Part shown: positions 39,579 to 49,494 of the stretch, piece by piece
How positions within the stretch are numbered: the first letter of the stretch is position 1
Layout: every line of letters begins with the position of its first letter
From: Amycolatopsis thermoflava N1165
Lineage (GTDB): Bacteria; Actinomycetota; Actinomycetes; Mycobacteriales; Pseudonocardiaceae
Assembly (NCBI RefSeq): GCF_000473265.1
Contig: NZ_KI421511.1
Span: forward strand, 5,314,360-5,378,359
Length of the DNA stretch: 64,000 nucleotides
Direction of reading: 5' to 3'
Translations under genes and position numbers: made by a program
The notes under the pieces: model-generated
Told to the model about the DNA's origin: nothing
The model's input: the letters and a program-made list of their open reading frames with translations, nothing else
The model's database searches: none

Positions 39579-40679
39579 CTACCGCTTACCCGGGAAGGCG
39601 TCCGCCATCGTCGCCGCGAGTTCCAGGAGCGCCATGCGGGTCTCCGGCGTCAGGCGCTCCAGCTCGATCTCCGCGCCCTCTTCGAGGTGCGGGTCGAACG
39701 GAATCCGGCATACCGCGCGGGTCCGCGCCGCGAAGTGCGCGGCCAGCTTGTCCAGGTCCACCGAACCGGCCTTCGGGCGGACCGAGTTGATCACGGTCAC
39801 CGACCGCTTCACCAGGTCGCCGTACCCGTGGGCGTCCAGCCAGTCCAGCGTCGCCGAGGCGCTGCGCGAACCGTCGACCGAGCCTGACGACACCACCACC
39901 AGCGCGTCGGCCGCGTCGAGCACGCCTTTCATCGCCGAGTGCATCAGGCCGGTGCCGCAGTCGGTGAGCACGATGTTGTAGAAGTGCTCCAGCAGGTTGA
40001 CCGTGCGCAGGTAGTCGCTCTCGGAGAACGCCTCCGACACCGCCGGGTCCTGCTCGCTGGCGAGGATCTCCAGCCGGCTCGACCCCTGTGACGTGTAGGC
40101 CCGGACGTCGCTGTAGCGCGTGATCTTGTCCGCGTCCCGCAGCAGGTGCCGCACCGTCGCCGTGGTCTCGATCGGGATCTTCTGCGACAGCGTGCCGCGG
40201 TCCGGGTTCGCGTCGACCGCGATCACCCGGTCACCGCGCAGCGCCGCGAACGTCGAGCCCAGCGTGGTGGTGATCGTGGTCTTGCCCACCCCGCCCTTGA
40301 GGCTCAGCATCGCGATCCGGAAGCACCCGCGCAGCGGCTGGTTCACCCGCGCGACCAGCTCGCGCTGCCGCTGCTCCTGCGGGCTCTCCCCCGGGTTGAT
40401 CAGCTTGCCGGAGGCGACGTAGACCGCCTTGCGCCAGCCCGACTGGGGCACGCGCTTCGGCGGCCGCACCGCCCGCTCGGGCGACGCGTGACGCGGCCGC
40501 GACGGCTGCGGCAACGGCGGGTACGGGTACTGCGGCTGCCCGTACTGCTGCTGTTGCAGCGGGGGCAGGTTCGGGTCGTAGCCGGGCTGCTGGTGCCGCG
40601 GCGGCGGAGGAGCCGGGTGCGAGGTGGAGTCGGTTCGTTCGTCGGAGAAGTAGGACTCGGGTTCGCGCGGCTCGGTCAT
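39579..40679 (-). CDS. MinD/ParA-like ATPase with Pro/Gln-rich N-terminus
   Basis: A 366-residue protein. Residues 1-75 are low complexity (PPPPRHQQPGY, QQQQYGQPQYPYPPLPQ). The ATPase domain follows with a deviant Walker A, KGGVGKTT (128-135), VIAVDANPDRGTL and LTDCGTGLMHSAM. The architecture resembles EspI-type ATPases near type VII secretion genes, but no such genes are here. The ATG overlaps the ccsB stop, so it is co-translated with cytochrome c maturation genes; its role there is unknown. Confidence 0.85.
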   Translation of the reverse strand: MTEPREPESYFSDERTDSTSHPAPPPPRHQQPGYDPNLPPLQQQQYGQPQYPYPPLPQPSRPRHASPERAVRPPKRVPQSGWRKAVYVASGKLINPGESPQEQRQRELVARVNQPLRGCFRIAMLSLKGGVGKTTITTTLGSTFAALRGDRVIAVDANPDRGTLSQKIPIETTATVRHLLRDADKITRYSDVRAYTSQGSSRLEILASEQDPAVSEAFSESDYLRTVNLLEHFYNIVLTDCGTGLMHSAMKGVLDAADALVVVSSGSVDGSRSASATLDWLDAHGYGDLVKRSVTVINSVRPKAGSVDLDKLAAHFAARTRAVCRIPFDPHLEEGAEIELERLTPETRMALLELAATMADAFPGKR

Positions 40680-41668
40680 CAGCCGACCCCGGCGTAGGAA
40701 TGCAGGCCCGTGGTGACGAGGTTGACGAAGAACAGGTTGAACACCGTCACCGCGAAGCCGACGGTGTTGATGACCGCCGCGCGGGTGCCGCGCCAGCCCG
40801 CCGTGGCCCGCGAGTGCAGGTAGGCGGCGTAGACGATCCACGCGATGAACGCGGTGGTCTCCTTCGGGTCCCAGCCCCAGAACCGGCCCCACGCGGCCTC
40901 GGCCCACACCGCGCCGCACAGCACGCCGAACGTGAACAGCGGGAACGCGAACACGGTGGTGCGGTAGGCGATGCGGTCGAGCACGTCGGCCGCGGGCAGC
41001 CGCGAGCCGAACCGGGCGAACCGCTTCGGGTCGCGCTCGTGCGCCGAGCGGATCAGGTACAGGATGCTCGCGACACCGGGCACCAGGAAGATGCCGGACG
41101 AGACGGCCGCCGCGGAGACGTGGATGACCAGCCAGTACGACTGCAGCGCGGGCTGGACCGGCGCGGCCACGGTGTAGAGCATCGTGCCGCCGACGAACAT
41201 CAGGATGACCACCGGCAGCAGCAGGAAGCCGGACAGGTGGCGCGCCGGGAACTTGCGGATCACCACGAGCCAGGTCACCACGGCGATGAACGTCACCGCC
41301 ATGATGTATTCGTACATGTTGCCCCACGGCACGCGGTGGGTCGCCAGACCACGCAGCACCAGCGCGGTCAGGTGCAGCAGCGCGCCCAGGACGGTCAGCG
41401 CGGCGCCCATGCGGCCGATGCGCTCGGCGCGGCCACGGGCGGCGCGGGCCGCGGGAGTTTCAGCCGGAGGGGTGACCGTCTCGGTGCTGTCCGGGCCGCC
41501 GGCGCCGACGAGTTCACGCGCCCGCTCCCGGGTGCGCTCGGCCGCGCGGCGCCCCTTGGCGCCGAAGGACTGTTCGATGAGGAAGAAGACCAGCGCCAGT
41601 ACGTAGATCGCGGTCGCCGTCGTGTAGGACCAGTCGCTGTACTGGGACAACGTTGCGTTGACCGGCAT
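40679..41668 (-). CDS. ccsB: System II cytochrome c synthase subunit CcsB/ResC
   Basis: A 329-residue membrane protein that, with ResB, carries heme across the membrane and joins it to apocytochrome c. The tryptophan-rich WGRFWGWDPKETTAFIAW (WWD) heme-handling domain is clear, with about eight helices and conserved histidines (LHLTALVLRGLATHRVPWGN). It lies three bases after resB. Confidence 0.95.
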   Translation of the reverse strand: MPVNATLSQYSDWSYTTATAIYVLALVFFLIEQSFGAKGRRAAERTRERARELVGAGGPDSTETVTPPAETPAARAARGRAERIGRMGAALTVLGALLHLTALVLRGLATHRVPWGNMYEYIMAVTFIAVVTWLVVIRKFPARHLSGFLLLPVVILMFVGGTMLYTVAAPVQPALQSYWLVIHVSAAAVSSGIFLVPGVASILYLIRSAHERDPKRFARFGSRLPAADVLDRIAYRTTVFAFPLFTFGVLCGAVWAEAAWGRFWGWDPKETTAFIAWIVYAAYLHSRATAGWRGTRAAVINTVGFAVTVFNLFFVNLVTTGLHSYAGVG

Positions 41669-41671
41669 TAC

Positions 41672-43273
41672 CTACCTCTTCTTCTTGCCTGTGAGCAGCT
41701 CTTCCGCGATCCGGGTGAACTCCTCGCCGTAGCCCGCCTGGTCGGTGCGGGCGAGCCCGCCCACCTCGACCACGGTACCCGTCCCGCCCTCGCCGGCCGG
41801 GACGACCCGCACCCACAGCCTGCGACGTTTGATCAGCAACGACAACCCGAGGCCGAGGAACATCGCGACGGCGAACCCGAGCACGTAGGTCTGGGTCGGG
41901 TCGTGCGAGATCTGCAGCGACACGAAGCGCTGCACCCCGTCGAACCGCACCACGGTGCCGTCGTCGAGGGTGACCGACTGGCCCACGTTCAGGTTCGAGC
42001 GGGCCACGCGCGCCAGCCGCCCGTCGTCCACCATGGACTGGTCGATGGAGAAGATCGACTGGCTCTGCCCGGAGTCGAGTCCGAGGTCGCCGCGCATCAC
42101 GTCGACCGCGACCATCGGGTTGGTCATCTCCGGGCCGCCGCCGGTCAGCACCCCGCCGTGCAGCAGGCCGTCCGGCGCGAACAGACCGGTGATCGCGAGC
42201 TGCTTGGTGCGCCGTTCGAACGGGTCGGTGATGTTCGGCGGGTCGAACTTGGTCGCGCCCTCGTTGAGCGTCCCGGTGCCGTCGGTCGGGCGCCACTGCG
42301 TGGCCTGCGTGCGGGTGGTGCCGTCCGGCCAGGTGATGGTGAAGATCGGCGAGTAGCCGTTGCCGAGCAGGTAGACGCGGTCGCCTGCCAGGCGCAGCGG
42401 CGAGTTGACCTCGAGCAGGTAGTCCCGCCAGGTGCCGGTCTCCAGGTCCGCGCCCGCCTGGTACTGGACGTTCGACTTGTACTGGATGGGCTGGCCGGCC
42501 TCGGTGAACTCGGCGGTGAAGTCGTTCACCTTGACGCAGAACGGGTTCAGGTCGGTGCCGTCGACGCGCAGGCCGGGAGTGAACGAGTCGTAGGCGTAGA
42601 TCCCGGAGTTGCAGAACTGGGACCCGTTGGCCTGGACGATCACCTGGCCCTCGTAGGTGTACATCTTGCCGAGCGCGAACGCGATGATCAGCCCGAGCAT
42701 CCCGAAGTGGAAGACCAGGTTGCCGGTCTCGCGCAGGTACCCGCGCTCGGCGCTGATCGTGCGGGTGCCGTCCTCCTCCGCGCGCTCGACGCTGCGCCAC
42801 CCCTTGAGCCGGGCGCGGGCGGCGGCGACGACCTCGTCCGGGTCGCGGGGGGTGGTGGCCTTCGCGAAGTGCGGCAGCCGGGACAGGTTGCGCGGCGTGA
42901 GCACCGGCTTGGCGCGCATCGACTTCAGGTACTCGACGCTGCGCGGCAGCAGGCAGCCGATGAGCGAGATCATCAGCAGCAGGTAGATCGCCGAGAACCA
43001 GACGCTGGAGTAGACGTTGAAGAACTGCAGGCGGTCCAGCAGCGTGCCCCACCAGCCGTGGTCGGCGATGTACTGCTCGGTCTTCGGGGCGTTGAGCGTG
43101 CGCTGCGGCAGCAGGGCGCCGGGCAGCGCGGCGAGCGCGAGCAGGAAGAGCAGGATCAGCGCGGTGCGCATCGCGGTGAGCCCGCGCCAGGTGTTGCGCA
43201 GGAACGCCAGGACGCGCTTGGCGGGCGAGTCGCGGTACGGCTTGGGGTCCGGGGGCGCTTCGGTGGCGGTCAC
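41672..43273 (-). CDS. resB: Cytochrome c biogenesis protein ResB
   Basis: A 533-residue membrane protein with N-terminal helices (GLTAMRTALILLFLLALAAL), a large extracytoplasmic domain and one C-terminal helix (TYVLGFAVAMFLGLGLSLL). It is the ResB half of the system II synthase. GTG (VTATEAPPDPKPYRD) overlaps the ccdA stop as GTGA. The frame is open far upstream across ccdA and resA, but that part is an arginine-rich shadow. Confidence 0.95.
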   Translation of the reverse strand: MTATEAPPDPKPYRDSPAKRVLAFLRNTWRGLTAMRTALILLFLLALAALPGALLPQRTLNAPKTEQYIADHGWWGTLLDRLQFFNVYSSVWFSAIYLLLMISLIGCLLPRSVEYLKSMRAKPVLTPRNLSRLPHFAKATTPRDPDEVVAAARARLKGWRSVERAEEDGTRTISAERGYLRETGNLVFHFGMLGLIIAFALGKMYTYEGQVIVQANGSQFCNSGIYAYDSFTPGLRVDGTDLNPFCVKVNDFTAEFTEAGQPIQYKSNVQYQAGADLETGTWRDYLLEVNSPLRLAGDRVYLLGNGYSPIFTITWPDGTTRTQATQWRPTDGTGTLNEGATKFDPPNITDPFERRTKQLAITGLFAPDGLLHGGVLTGGGPEMTNPMVAVDVMRGDLGLDSGQSQSIFSIDQSMVDDGRLARVARSNLNVGQSVTLDDGTVVRFDGVQRFVSLQISHDPTQTYVLGFAVAMFLGLGLSLLIKRRRLWVRVVPAGEGGTGTVVEVGGLARTDQAGYGEEFTRIAEELLTGKKKR

Positions 43274-44043
43274 AGCGGCAGCACCGTGTCCGTGACGAAG
43301 GCGTCGCGCAACCAGCTGACCAGCTCGCCCCACAGGCCGGTGACCAGCAGGACCCCGACGACGAGGAGCAGCACGCCGCCGAAGATCTGCACCCGGCGGC
43401 CGTTGCGGCGCAGCCAGTCGGTGGCGCGCACGGCCCAGCGCGCGCCGAACGCGATGAGCAGGAACGGCAGGCCGAGGCCCAGGCAGTAGACCAGGACCAG
43501 CAGGAACCCGCGGGCGCCGCTGGAGCCGGTGCCCGCCGCCAGCGCGAGCACCCCGGACAGCGTCGGGCCGATGCACGGCGTCCAGCCGAGCCCGAACACC
43601 GCGCCCAGCAGCGGCGCGCCGAGCAGGCCGCCGCGCGGCACGCGGTGCGACCGGACGTCGCGCTGCAGCGCCGGGATGAGACCGAGGAACACCAGGGCCA
43701 TCGCGATCGTCACCACGCCGCCGACGCGCTGCAGCAGGTCCTGGTTGACCAGCAGGGCGTCGGCGAGCCACACCAGGCTGCCGACCCCCGCGGCGAACAC
43801 GACGGTGAAGCCGAGCACGAACAGGCCGGCCGCGCCGACGACGGCGTAGCGGCCCTTCTTGCGGTCCTCGTCCGCGGTCACGGCGGGCGCGTCGGCGCCG
43901 ACCAGCGCGGCGAGGTAGGCGAGGTAACCCGGCACGAGCGGGACGACGCACGGCGAGGCGAACGAGATGGCGCCGGCGAGCAGGGCGACCCCGGCGGCGA
44001 GCAGCAGCGGCCCGGAGGTCGCCAGCTCGGTCACGGAGTTCAC
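43270..44043 (-). CDS. ccdA: Thiol-disulfide interchange membrane protein CcdA
   Basis: A 257-residue protein with six helices. The two redox cysteines are in FASPCVVPLVPGYLAYL and GWTPCIGPTLSGVLAL. It takes reducing power from thioredoxin across the membrane to ResA for apocytochrome c reduction. It begins the ccdA-resB-ccsB-ATPase unit. The upstream region has CGGTGTGAGTTCACCG at 44067-44082. Confidence 0.95.
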   Translation of the reverse strand: MNSVTELATSGPLLLAAGVALLAGAISFASPCVVPLVPGYLAYLAALVGADAPAVTADEDRKKGRYAVVGAAGLFVLGFTVVFAAGVGSLVWLADALLVNQDLLQRVGGVVTIAMALVFLGLIPALQRDVRSHRVPRGGLLGAPLLGAVFGLGWTPCIGPTLSGVLALAAGTGSSGARGFLLVLVYCLGLGLPFLLIAFGARWAVRATDWLRRNGRRVQIFGGVLLLVVGVLLVTGLWGELVSWLRDAFVTDTVLPL

Positions 44044-44164
44044 GGTTCGAGGGTAAGCAGTGAGTTCGGTGTGAGTTCACCGGGATGGTCTCGGCCGATC
44101 GGCTGAGGACGGCGAGCTCTTCGACCGAAGCCGGCGCCGTGGTCCGCACCATACCTTTTCGTCC

Positions 44165-44731
44165 ATGACGATTCCGCTGCGTGTCCACGCGTCGCTGTCC
44201 GTGCTGGTCGGAGCCCCGCTGGTGTGGGAAATCACGCGCGCCGAACTCGCCTGGCGCTCGGTCCCGTTCCTGCTGTGCTGCGCGCTGACGGCCGCCGCGC
44301 CATGGGCCGCGCTGCACCTGCGGTGGTGGGCCGGGGCGCTGATGGCCTCCGCGGGCGTGCTCGGCTCGGCCGGTGCGCAGCTCGCGATGGACCACCTCGT
44401 CGTGCGGCCGGAGGTGGTGAACCTGCCCGCCGTGCAGGTCGCCGGCGTGCTCGCGGTGCTGGTGATCGTCCTGCGCGGCGCCGGGAAGTGGGGCGCCGCG
44501 CTGGGCGCGGCCGGCCTGACGGCCTCCGCCGCCGCGGCCGCCGTCGCGATCCAGCAGTGGGCGCGGGTCTCGCCCCAGCTCGCGACGCCGCACCCGCCGA
44601 CGGTCGCCGGGACCGCGTTCCTGCTGTTCGGCGGCGCGCTGGCGCTCGGCGTCTTCCTGCGGTCGGGTTATTCGGCGGCGAGCCGCTGGACCACCGGCTC
44701 GATGTCGCTGGCCAGGATCGACCGCAGGTAG
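44165..44731 (+). CDS. Hypothetical membrane protein
   Basis: A 188-residue protein with about five hydrophobic segments and codon use typical of real genes here (strong GC at third positions). I do not recognise a family. The last 64 bases overlap the 3' end of resA on the other strand, which is unusual, so either the end or the gene itself deserves doubt. Confidence 0.55.
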   Translation: MTIPLRVHASLSVLVGAPLVWEITRAELAWRSVPFLLCCALTAAAPWAALHLRWWAGALMASAGVLGSAGAQLAMDHLVVRPEVVNLPAVQVAGVLAVLVIVLRGAGKWGAALGAAGLTASAAAAAVAIQQWARVSPQLATPHPPTVAGTAFLLFGGALALGVFLRSGYSAASRWTTGSMSLARIDRR

Positions 44732-45243
44732 ACCGCGGCCACCCGCTGCTGCTTGTCCAGGATGATCGTGGACGGCACGACGTTGCGCGGGTAGCCGGAC
44801 AGCTGCAGCAGGCTGCGGCCCGGCGGGTCGTAGATGGACGGGTAGGTCAGCTGCCGGTTGCGCACGAAGTCCTGCGGCGCCGAGCGGTCGTCGTCGCGGA
44901 CGTCGAGGCCGAGCACCTGCACGCCGTTGGCCTGGTGCGCCAGGTAGAGCTTCTCCAGCTCCGGCGCCTCGGTGCGGCACGGCGCACACCACTGGCCCCA
45001 GATGTTGATCACGACGACCTTGCCCGCGTAGTCCGCGACCGAGATGGTCTTGCCCTCGGTCATCAGGTCCTCGCCGGACAGGTTCGGGATCGGCTGCCGG
45101 TCGGCGCCCTCGTAGAGGATGTCGGTCTTGCCGCCCGGCGCGACGAACTCGAAGTTGCTGCCCTGCGACACCGCGTCGTTCCCGGTGCTGCACCCGGCGA
45201 GCACGCACACGCTCGCCAGCACCGCCGCGAGGATCCGCTTCAT
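44668..45243 (-). CDS. resA: TlpA/ResA-like thioredoxin lipoprotein
   Basis: A 191-residue exported thiol-disulfide protein. The signal peptide ends in a lipobox (LAGC, Cys18), so it is membrane-anchored by lipid. The active site is WGQWCAPCRTEAPEL. It would reduce apocytochrome c cysteines with electrons from CcdA. The ATG overlaps the stop of the phosphatase gene (ATGA). Matches the mycobacterial order hemL, phosphatase, thioredoxin, ccdA, resB, ccsB. Confidence 0.93.
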   Translation of the reverse strand: MKRILAAVLASVCVLAGCSTGNDAVSQGSNFEFVAPGGKTDILYEGADRQPIPNLSGEDLMTEGKTISVADYAGKVVVINIWGQWCAPCRTEAPELEKLYLAHQANGVQVLGLDVRDDDRSAPQDFVRNRQLTYPSIYDPPGRSLLQLSGYPRNVVPSTIILDKQQRVAAVYLRSILASDIEPVVQRLAAE

Positions 45244-45866
45244 GCCCCGGTGACCTTCGGGTCGGTGGCGCCGGCCGGCTCGCTGTAGACGATCTTCACC
45301 AGCTCCTCGCCGTCGAACACGAGGCTGGTCAGCGAGGCGAGCGAGCACTGGCGGCGGCGCGGGTCGTGCCACAGCGGCTTGGCCTCCAGGAACCGGCGCA
45401 GCGTCCAGATCGGCAGCTGGTGCGACACGCACAACGCCTCGTGGCCCTCGGCCTTCGAGCGGGCCCGCAGGACCGCGCCGAGCATCCGGTGCGCGATCTC
45501 CACGTACGGCTCGCCCCACGAGGGCAGGAACGGGTTGCGCAGCTTCGACCAGTGCCGCGGCTGGCGCAGCGCGCCGTCGCCGACCGCGACCTTCTGGCCC
45601 TCGAACATGTTGCCCGCCTCGATCAGCCGCTCGTCGGTCTGCACGTCGAGCCGGTGCGCCGCGGCGATCGGGGCCGCGGTCTCCTGCGCGCGCTGCAGCG
45701 GCGAGGCGACCACGTGGGTGATGTCGTGGGCGGCGACGGCCTCGGCGACCGTCAGTGCCTGGCGGCGGCCGCGCTCGGACAGGTGGAAGCCGGGCAGGCG
45801 GCCGTAGAGGATCCCCTCCGGGTTGTGCACTTCGCCGTGCCGCAGGAGGTGCACGATGGTCGTCAC
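45240..45866 (-). CDS. Histidine phosphatase-family protein
   Basis: A 208-residue phosphoglycerate mutase-like phosphatase. The catalytic motif is [12 protein letters not shown], with His10 of RHG, plus the later His in [10 protein letters not shown]. Overlaps hemL and resA by four bases each. The substrate is unknown, but the place between hemL and resA is conserved in mycobacteria (Rv0525). Confidence 0.9.
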   Translation of the reverse strand: MTTIVHLLRHGEVHNPEGILYGRLPGFHLSERGRRQALTVAEAVAAHDITHVVASPLQRAQETAAPIAAAHRLDVQTDERLIEAGNMFEGQKVAVGDGALRQPRHWSKLRNPFLPSWGEPYVEIAHRMLGAVLRARSKAEGHEALCVSHQLPIWTLRRFLEAKPLWHDPRRRQCSLASLTSLVFDGEELVKIVYSEPAGATDPKVTGA

Positions 45867-47164
45867 TGACGGGCCTCCGCAGCGGCCTTCGCAGCCGCGG
45901 GCAGCGCGGCCTCGATGACCTCGAACGCCGCGTCGTCCATCGCGGAGTTGACGAACCAGGCCTCGAACGCGCTCGGCGGCCCGTACACGCCGCGCTCCAG
46001 CAGCGCGTGGAAGAACGGCGGGAAGCGCCAGGTGTCCGCGCTGGTGGCGTCGTGGTAGTTGCGCACCGGCTCCTCGCGGAAGAACACGCTGAGCAGGTTC
46101 CCGGCGTAGGCCACGTGGTGCGGCACCCCGGCCTTGGTCAGCGCCTCGGTGAACAACGCGCCCAAGCGCTGCGAGTTGGCGTCGAGGCGGCGGTACACCT
46201 CGTCGTCGGCCGCGCGCAGGGTCGCCAGGCCCGTGGCGACCGCGACCGGGTTCCCGGAGAGCGTGCCGGCCTGGTAGACCGGGCCGGTCGGGGCGAGCCG
46301 GGCCATCACGTCGGAGCGGCCGCCGAACGCCGCTGCGGGCAGCCCGCCGGACATGACCTTGCCGAACGTGTAGAGGTCGCCGGGCACGCCCTCGATGCCG
46401 AACCAGCCGGACCGGGACACCCGGAAGCCGGTCATGACCTCGTCCATGATCAGCAGCGCGCCGTGCTCGTGCGCGAGGTCACGCAGCTGGGCGTTGAAGT
46501 CCACGTCCGGCGCGACGGCGCCCATGTTGCCCGCGGCGGCCTCGGTGATGATCGCCGCGATCGAGTCCGGGTTCTCCGCGAACGACTGGCGCACGGCCTC
46601 GATGTCGTTGTAGGGCAGCACGATCGTGTCCGCGGCCTGCGCCCCGGTCACCCCGGGCGAGGTCGGCAGGCCGAGCGTGGCGACGCCGGAGCCGGCCTGG
46701 GCGAGCAGCGCGTCGACGTGCCCGTGGTAGCAGCCGGCGAACTTGATGATCTTGCTGCGGCCGGTGAACCCGCGGGCCAGCCGGATCGCGCTCATCGTCG
46801 CCTCGGTGCCGGAGTTGACCAGCCGCACCTGGTGCACCGGGTCGACCCGGTCGATGATCTCCTCGGCCAGCTCGACCTCGCCGATCGTCGGTGTGCCGAA
46901 CGACAGGCCCGAGCTCGCGGCCGCGCGGGCCGCCTCGACGACCGCCGGGTGCGCGTGCCCGAGGATCATCGGCCCCCACGAGGACACCAGGTCCACGTAC
47001 CGGTTGCCGTCCGCGTCCCACAGGTACGGACCCTCGCCGCGCACCATGAACCGCGGCGTGCCGCCCACCGAGTTGAACGCCCGCACCGGGGAGTTCACCC
47101 CACCCGGCGTCACAGCGGCGGCCCGGTCGAACCATGCCCTGGACTTGTCGACTGCTTGCGTCAC
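45863..47164 (-). CDS. hemL: Glutamate-1-semialdehyde 2,1-aminomutase
   Basis: A 433-residue PLP enzyme that converts glutamate-1-semialdehyde to 5-aminolevulinate, the step after HemA. The cofactor lysine is Lys269 in [35 protein letters not shown] and [14 protein letters not shown] are typical. It is coupled to the downstream phosphatase. Confidence 0.97.
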   Translation of the reverse strand: MTQAVDKSRAWFDRAAAVTPGGVNSPVRAFNSVGGTPRFMVRGEGPYLWDADGNRYVDLVSSWGPMILGHAHPAVVEAARAAASSGLSFGTPTIGEVELAEEIIDRVDPVHQVRLVNSGTEATMSAIRLARGFTGRSKIIKFAGCYHGHVDALLAQAGSGVATLGLPTSPGVTGAQAADTIVLPYNDIEAVRQSFAENPDSIAAIITEAAAGNMGAVAPDVDFNAQLRDLAHEHGALLIMDEVMTGFRVSRSGWFGIEGVPGDLYTFGKVMSGGLPAAAFGGRSDVMARLAPTGPVYQAGTLSGNPVAVATGLATLRAADDEVYRRLDANSQRLGALFTEALTKAGVPHHVAYAGNLLSVFFREEPVRNYHDATSADTWRFPPFFHALLERGVYGPPSAFEAWFVNSAMDDAAFEVIEAALPAAAKAAAEARQ

Positions 47165-47189
47165 AGACCCCAGTCTTGCAAAGGTCCCG

Positions 47190-47534
47190 TCAGGCCTGGT
47201 TCAGGTGTCCGGTGAAGTAGCCGAAGTCGTCCTCGCCGCGCTCGGACTCGCGGCTCTTGCGGCGGCGCCTGACGCGCACCGCGAGCAGGACCTCGCGGAC
47301 GGCGTCGACCAGCAGGATCCCGGCGACCACGCCGAGGCCGATCGCGCCGGACATCCAGCTCCCGACCCAGCGCGTGCTGGTCAGGACGGTGCCGTCGGTG
47401 AGGGTCACCACGACCGTGTGCACGCCCTGCTGCCACAACTGGAAGGCGCCCCACACGGCCACCGCCGCCAGCAGCACCTCGGCCAGCGCGACCACCGCGC
47501 GCACGGGCTGGTTGAGGCGGGCCTGTTCAGTCAC
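47190..47534 (-). CDS. Small membrane protein (114 residues)
   Basis: Two transmembrane helices (about 14-34 and 58-80) flank a short external hairpin ([19 protein letters not shown]). The C-terminal part is basic then acidic ([20 protein letters not shown]). No family recognised. It lies upstream of hemL on the same strand. Confidence 0.75.
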   Translation of the reverse strand: MTEQARLNQPVRAVVALAEVLLAAVAVWGAFQLWQQGVHTVVVTLTDGTVLTSTRWVGSWMSGAIGLGVVAGILLVDAVREVLLAVRVRRRRKSRESERGEDDFGYFTGHLNQA

Positions 47535-47546
47535 GTGAGCAGCCTC

Positions 47547-47969
47547 TCATGCCGTCCGCGCCTCCTGCAGCGCGGTCCGCAGCGCCTCGACGTCCTTGGC
47601 CCAGGCGAGCACGACGGTGCCGTCGGTGAGCCGGACGGGCAGCGAGTCGTACTTGTTCGGGGTGGTCCAGCCGCCGCCGAGCACCCGCGCCCCGGTCGGC
47701 GCGCCGACGTCGGCGACCTCGGCGATGTCGGTCAGCGGCAGCCGTTCGCGGCCCTGCCACAGCGCTTCGCCGGTGACGCGGACGGTCAGGAACCGCCGCC
47801 GCGCGTACACCCACGGGGCGGTGATCGCGGCCAGCCCGAGACCGACGATCACCCACGCGACGGTGTGCGTGGCGCCGGTGAGCAGCTCGGCCAGGAACCC
47901 GAGCAGGGCGAAGCCGGGCCCGTACGCGAGGGCCGTCCAGCTCGCTCCGCGTTCCAGGTACCGGTCCAC
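47547..47969 (-). CDS. Hypothetical membrane protein (140 residues)
   Basis: Two or three N-terminal hydrophobic segments are followed by a beta-rich domain (FLTVRVTGEALWQGRERLPL, DSLPVRLTDGTVVLAWAKD) that resembles DUF3093 proteins in outline. The likeness is weak. It forms a tight run with its neighbours at 47190 and 47973. Confidence 0.75.
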   Translation of the reverse strand: MDRYLERGASWTALAYGPGFALLGFLAELLTGATHTVAWVIVGLGLAAITAPWVYARRRFLTVRVTGEALWQGRERLPLTDIAEVADVGAPTGARVLGGGWTTPNKYDSLPVRLTDGTVVLAWAKDVEALRTALQEARTA

Positions 47970-47972
47970 GGC

Positions 47973-48434
47973 TTACCGGCGGCTGACCTTCGGGAAGAAC
48001 GGCTGCACCGACGGGATGTACATCAGCGCCAGCGCGACCAGGCCGAGCAGCGTCGCGACCAGCGAGATGCCGGTGTAGGCCTGCATCACGAACTGGAACA
48101 CCAGCGTGATCGCCACCAGGACCGTCAGGACGGTGCGGGCGGAGCGGGTGCCCTGGCGCGCCTTCCAGGCGAACAGCACGAAGAAGGCCGCGAACGACAC
48201 CGAGCCGACCAGCAGCATCGCGAACAGCACCGTGGTGCCGGACGCGATCTTGTCCGGGGTGATCTGCGTGTTCGTGTTGGCCTTGACCAGGGTGTCGATG
48301 ACCTGCTGGCGGGCCAGGAACACCACCAGGTAGGCGATGACGAGGACCACCGCGGAGGCGACCCACAGCCAGAACGACACTTGCACCGGCCTCGGCGGCT
48401 CGGGCCGTTCGACCAGGTCGTCCGATTCACTCAC
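47973..48434 (-). CDS. Hypothetical four-helix membrane protein (153 residues)
   Basis: Four predicted helices (about 22-42, 70-90, 100-118, 122-142) after a polar, acidic N-terminus. Between helices one and two is an external loop with VIDTLVKANTNTQITPDKI. No family recognised. It starts a run of small membrane proteins directly downstream of hemB. Confidence 0.78.
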   Translation of the reverse strand: MSESDDLVERPEPPRPVQVSFWLWVASAVVLVIAYLVVFLARQQVIDTLVKANTNTQITPDKIASGTTVLFAMLLVGSVSFAAFFVLFAWKARQGTRSARTVLTVLVAITLVFQFVMQAYTGISLVATLLGLVALALMYIPSVQPFFPKVSRR

Positions 48435-48492
48435 CCGTCAGAGCCTACTGTGCCGACGGCGCCACCGACGCAGCCGGGCCGCGGCCGCTGGC

Positions 48493-49464
48493 TCAGTCCA
48501 GCCAGGCCGCCGCTTCCGTCGCCCAGTAGGTCAGGATCATGTCCGCACCCGCGCGGCGGATCGAGGTCAGCACCTCCAGGATCGTGCGCTCGCGGTCCAG
48601 CCAGCCGTTCGCCGCGGCCGCCTCGACCATCGCGTACTCGCCGGAGATGTTGTACGCCGCCACCGGGACCGGGGACGCGTCGGCCGCCAGGCGGATCACG
48701 TCCAGGTACGACAGCGCCGGCTTGACCATGATCGCGTCGGCGCCCTCTTCGACGTCCAGCTCGAGCTCTCGCAGCGCCTCGCGCGCGTTGCCCGGGTCCT
48801 GCTGGTACGTCTTGCGGTCGCCCTTGAGCTGGGAGTCCACCGCCTCGCGGAACGGGCCGTAGAACGCGCTCGCGTACTTGACGGAGTAGGCCAGGATTCC
48901 GGTCTCGGTGTGGCCTGCCTCGTCGAGCGCCCGGCGGATCACGCCGACCTGGCCGTCCATCATGCCGCTCGGCCCGAGCAGGTGCGCCCCGGCTTCGGCC
49001 TGGGCCACGGCCATGTCCGCGTACACCGCCAGCGTCGCGTCGTTGTCCACGGCTCCGCGGTCGTCCAGCACACCGCAGTGGCCGTGGTCGGTGAACTCGT
49101 CCAGGCAGGTGTCGGCCATCAGGACGGTCGAGTCACCGAGCTCCGCACGCAGGTCCCGCAGAGCCACGTTGAGGATGCCGTTCTCGTCGACCGCGCCGGA
49201 GCCGGTCGCGTCCCGGTTCGCGGGCACGCCGAAGATCATCAGCCCGCCGACGCCTGCCTGCACCGCTTCCACGGCCGCCTTGCGCAGCGTGTCCCGGGTG
49301 TGCTGGACGACGCCCGGCATGCTCGAGATGGGCCGCGGCGCGGTGGCGCCCTCGGCGACGAACATGGGCAGGATCAGCTGACGCGGCCGGAGGGTGGTCT
49401 CACTGACGAGGCGCCGCAGCGCCGCCGTGCTCCGCAACCGGCGGGGACGATGCTCGGGAAACAC
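48493..49464 (-). CDS. hemB: Porphobilinogen synthase
   Basis: A 323-residue enzyme that condenses two 5-aminolevulinate to porphobilinogen. Active-site lysines are in [14 protein letters not shown] and [28 protein letters not shown] holds two of the usual zinc-site cysteines. I chose GTG ([18 protein letters not shown]), which matches the conserved start; an ATG 17 codons upstream (49515) is possible but falls in a tandem repeat. Confidence 0.95.
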   Translation of the reverse strand: MFPEHRPRRLRSTAALRRLVSETTLRPRQLILPMFVAEGATAPRPISSMPGVVQHTRDTLRKAAVEAVQAGVGGLMIFGVPANRDATGSGAVDENGILNVALRDLRAELGDSTVLMADTCLDEFTDHGHCGVLDDRGAVDNDATLAVYADMAVAQAEAGAHLLGPSGMMDGQVGVIRRALDEAGHTETGILAYSVKYASAFYGPFREAVDSQLKGDRKTYQQDPGNAREALRELELDVEEGADAIMVKPALSYLDVIRLAADASPVPVAAYNISGEYAMVEAAAANGWLDRERTILEVLTSIRRAGADMILTYWATEAAAWLD

Positions 49465-49494
49465 CCCATCGACGGTACTCCGGCCGCGGAACGC

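Noticed and set aside
40700..43489. Long plus-strand open frame (929 residues) opposite ccsB/resB
   Set aside because: No domain, shadow composition, and the opposite strand encodes well-conserved proteins.
44067..44082. CGGTGTGAGTTCACCG upstream of ccdA as a third Rex promoter
   Set aside because: The TGTGA and TTCAC halves lack the 4-base spacing of the Rex operator, so the match is only superficial.
41672..45208. A single 1178-residue protein spanning resB, ccdA and resA
   Set aside because: The extra N-terminal part is arginine-rich shadow coding in a third frame of ccdA and resA; ResB has a GTG start overlapping the ccdA stop.
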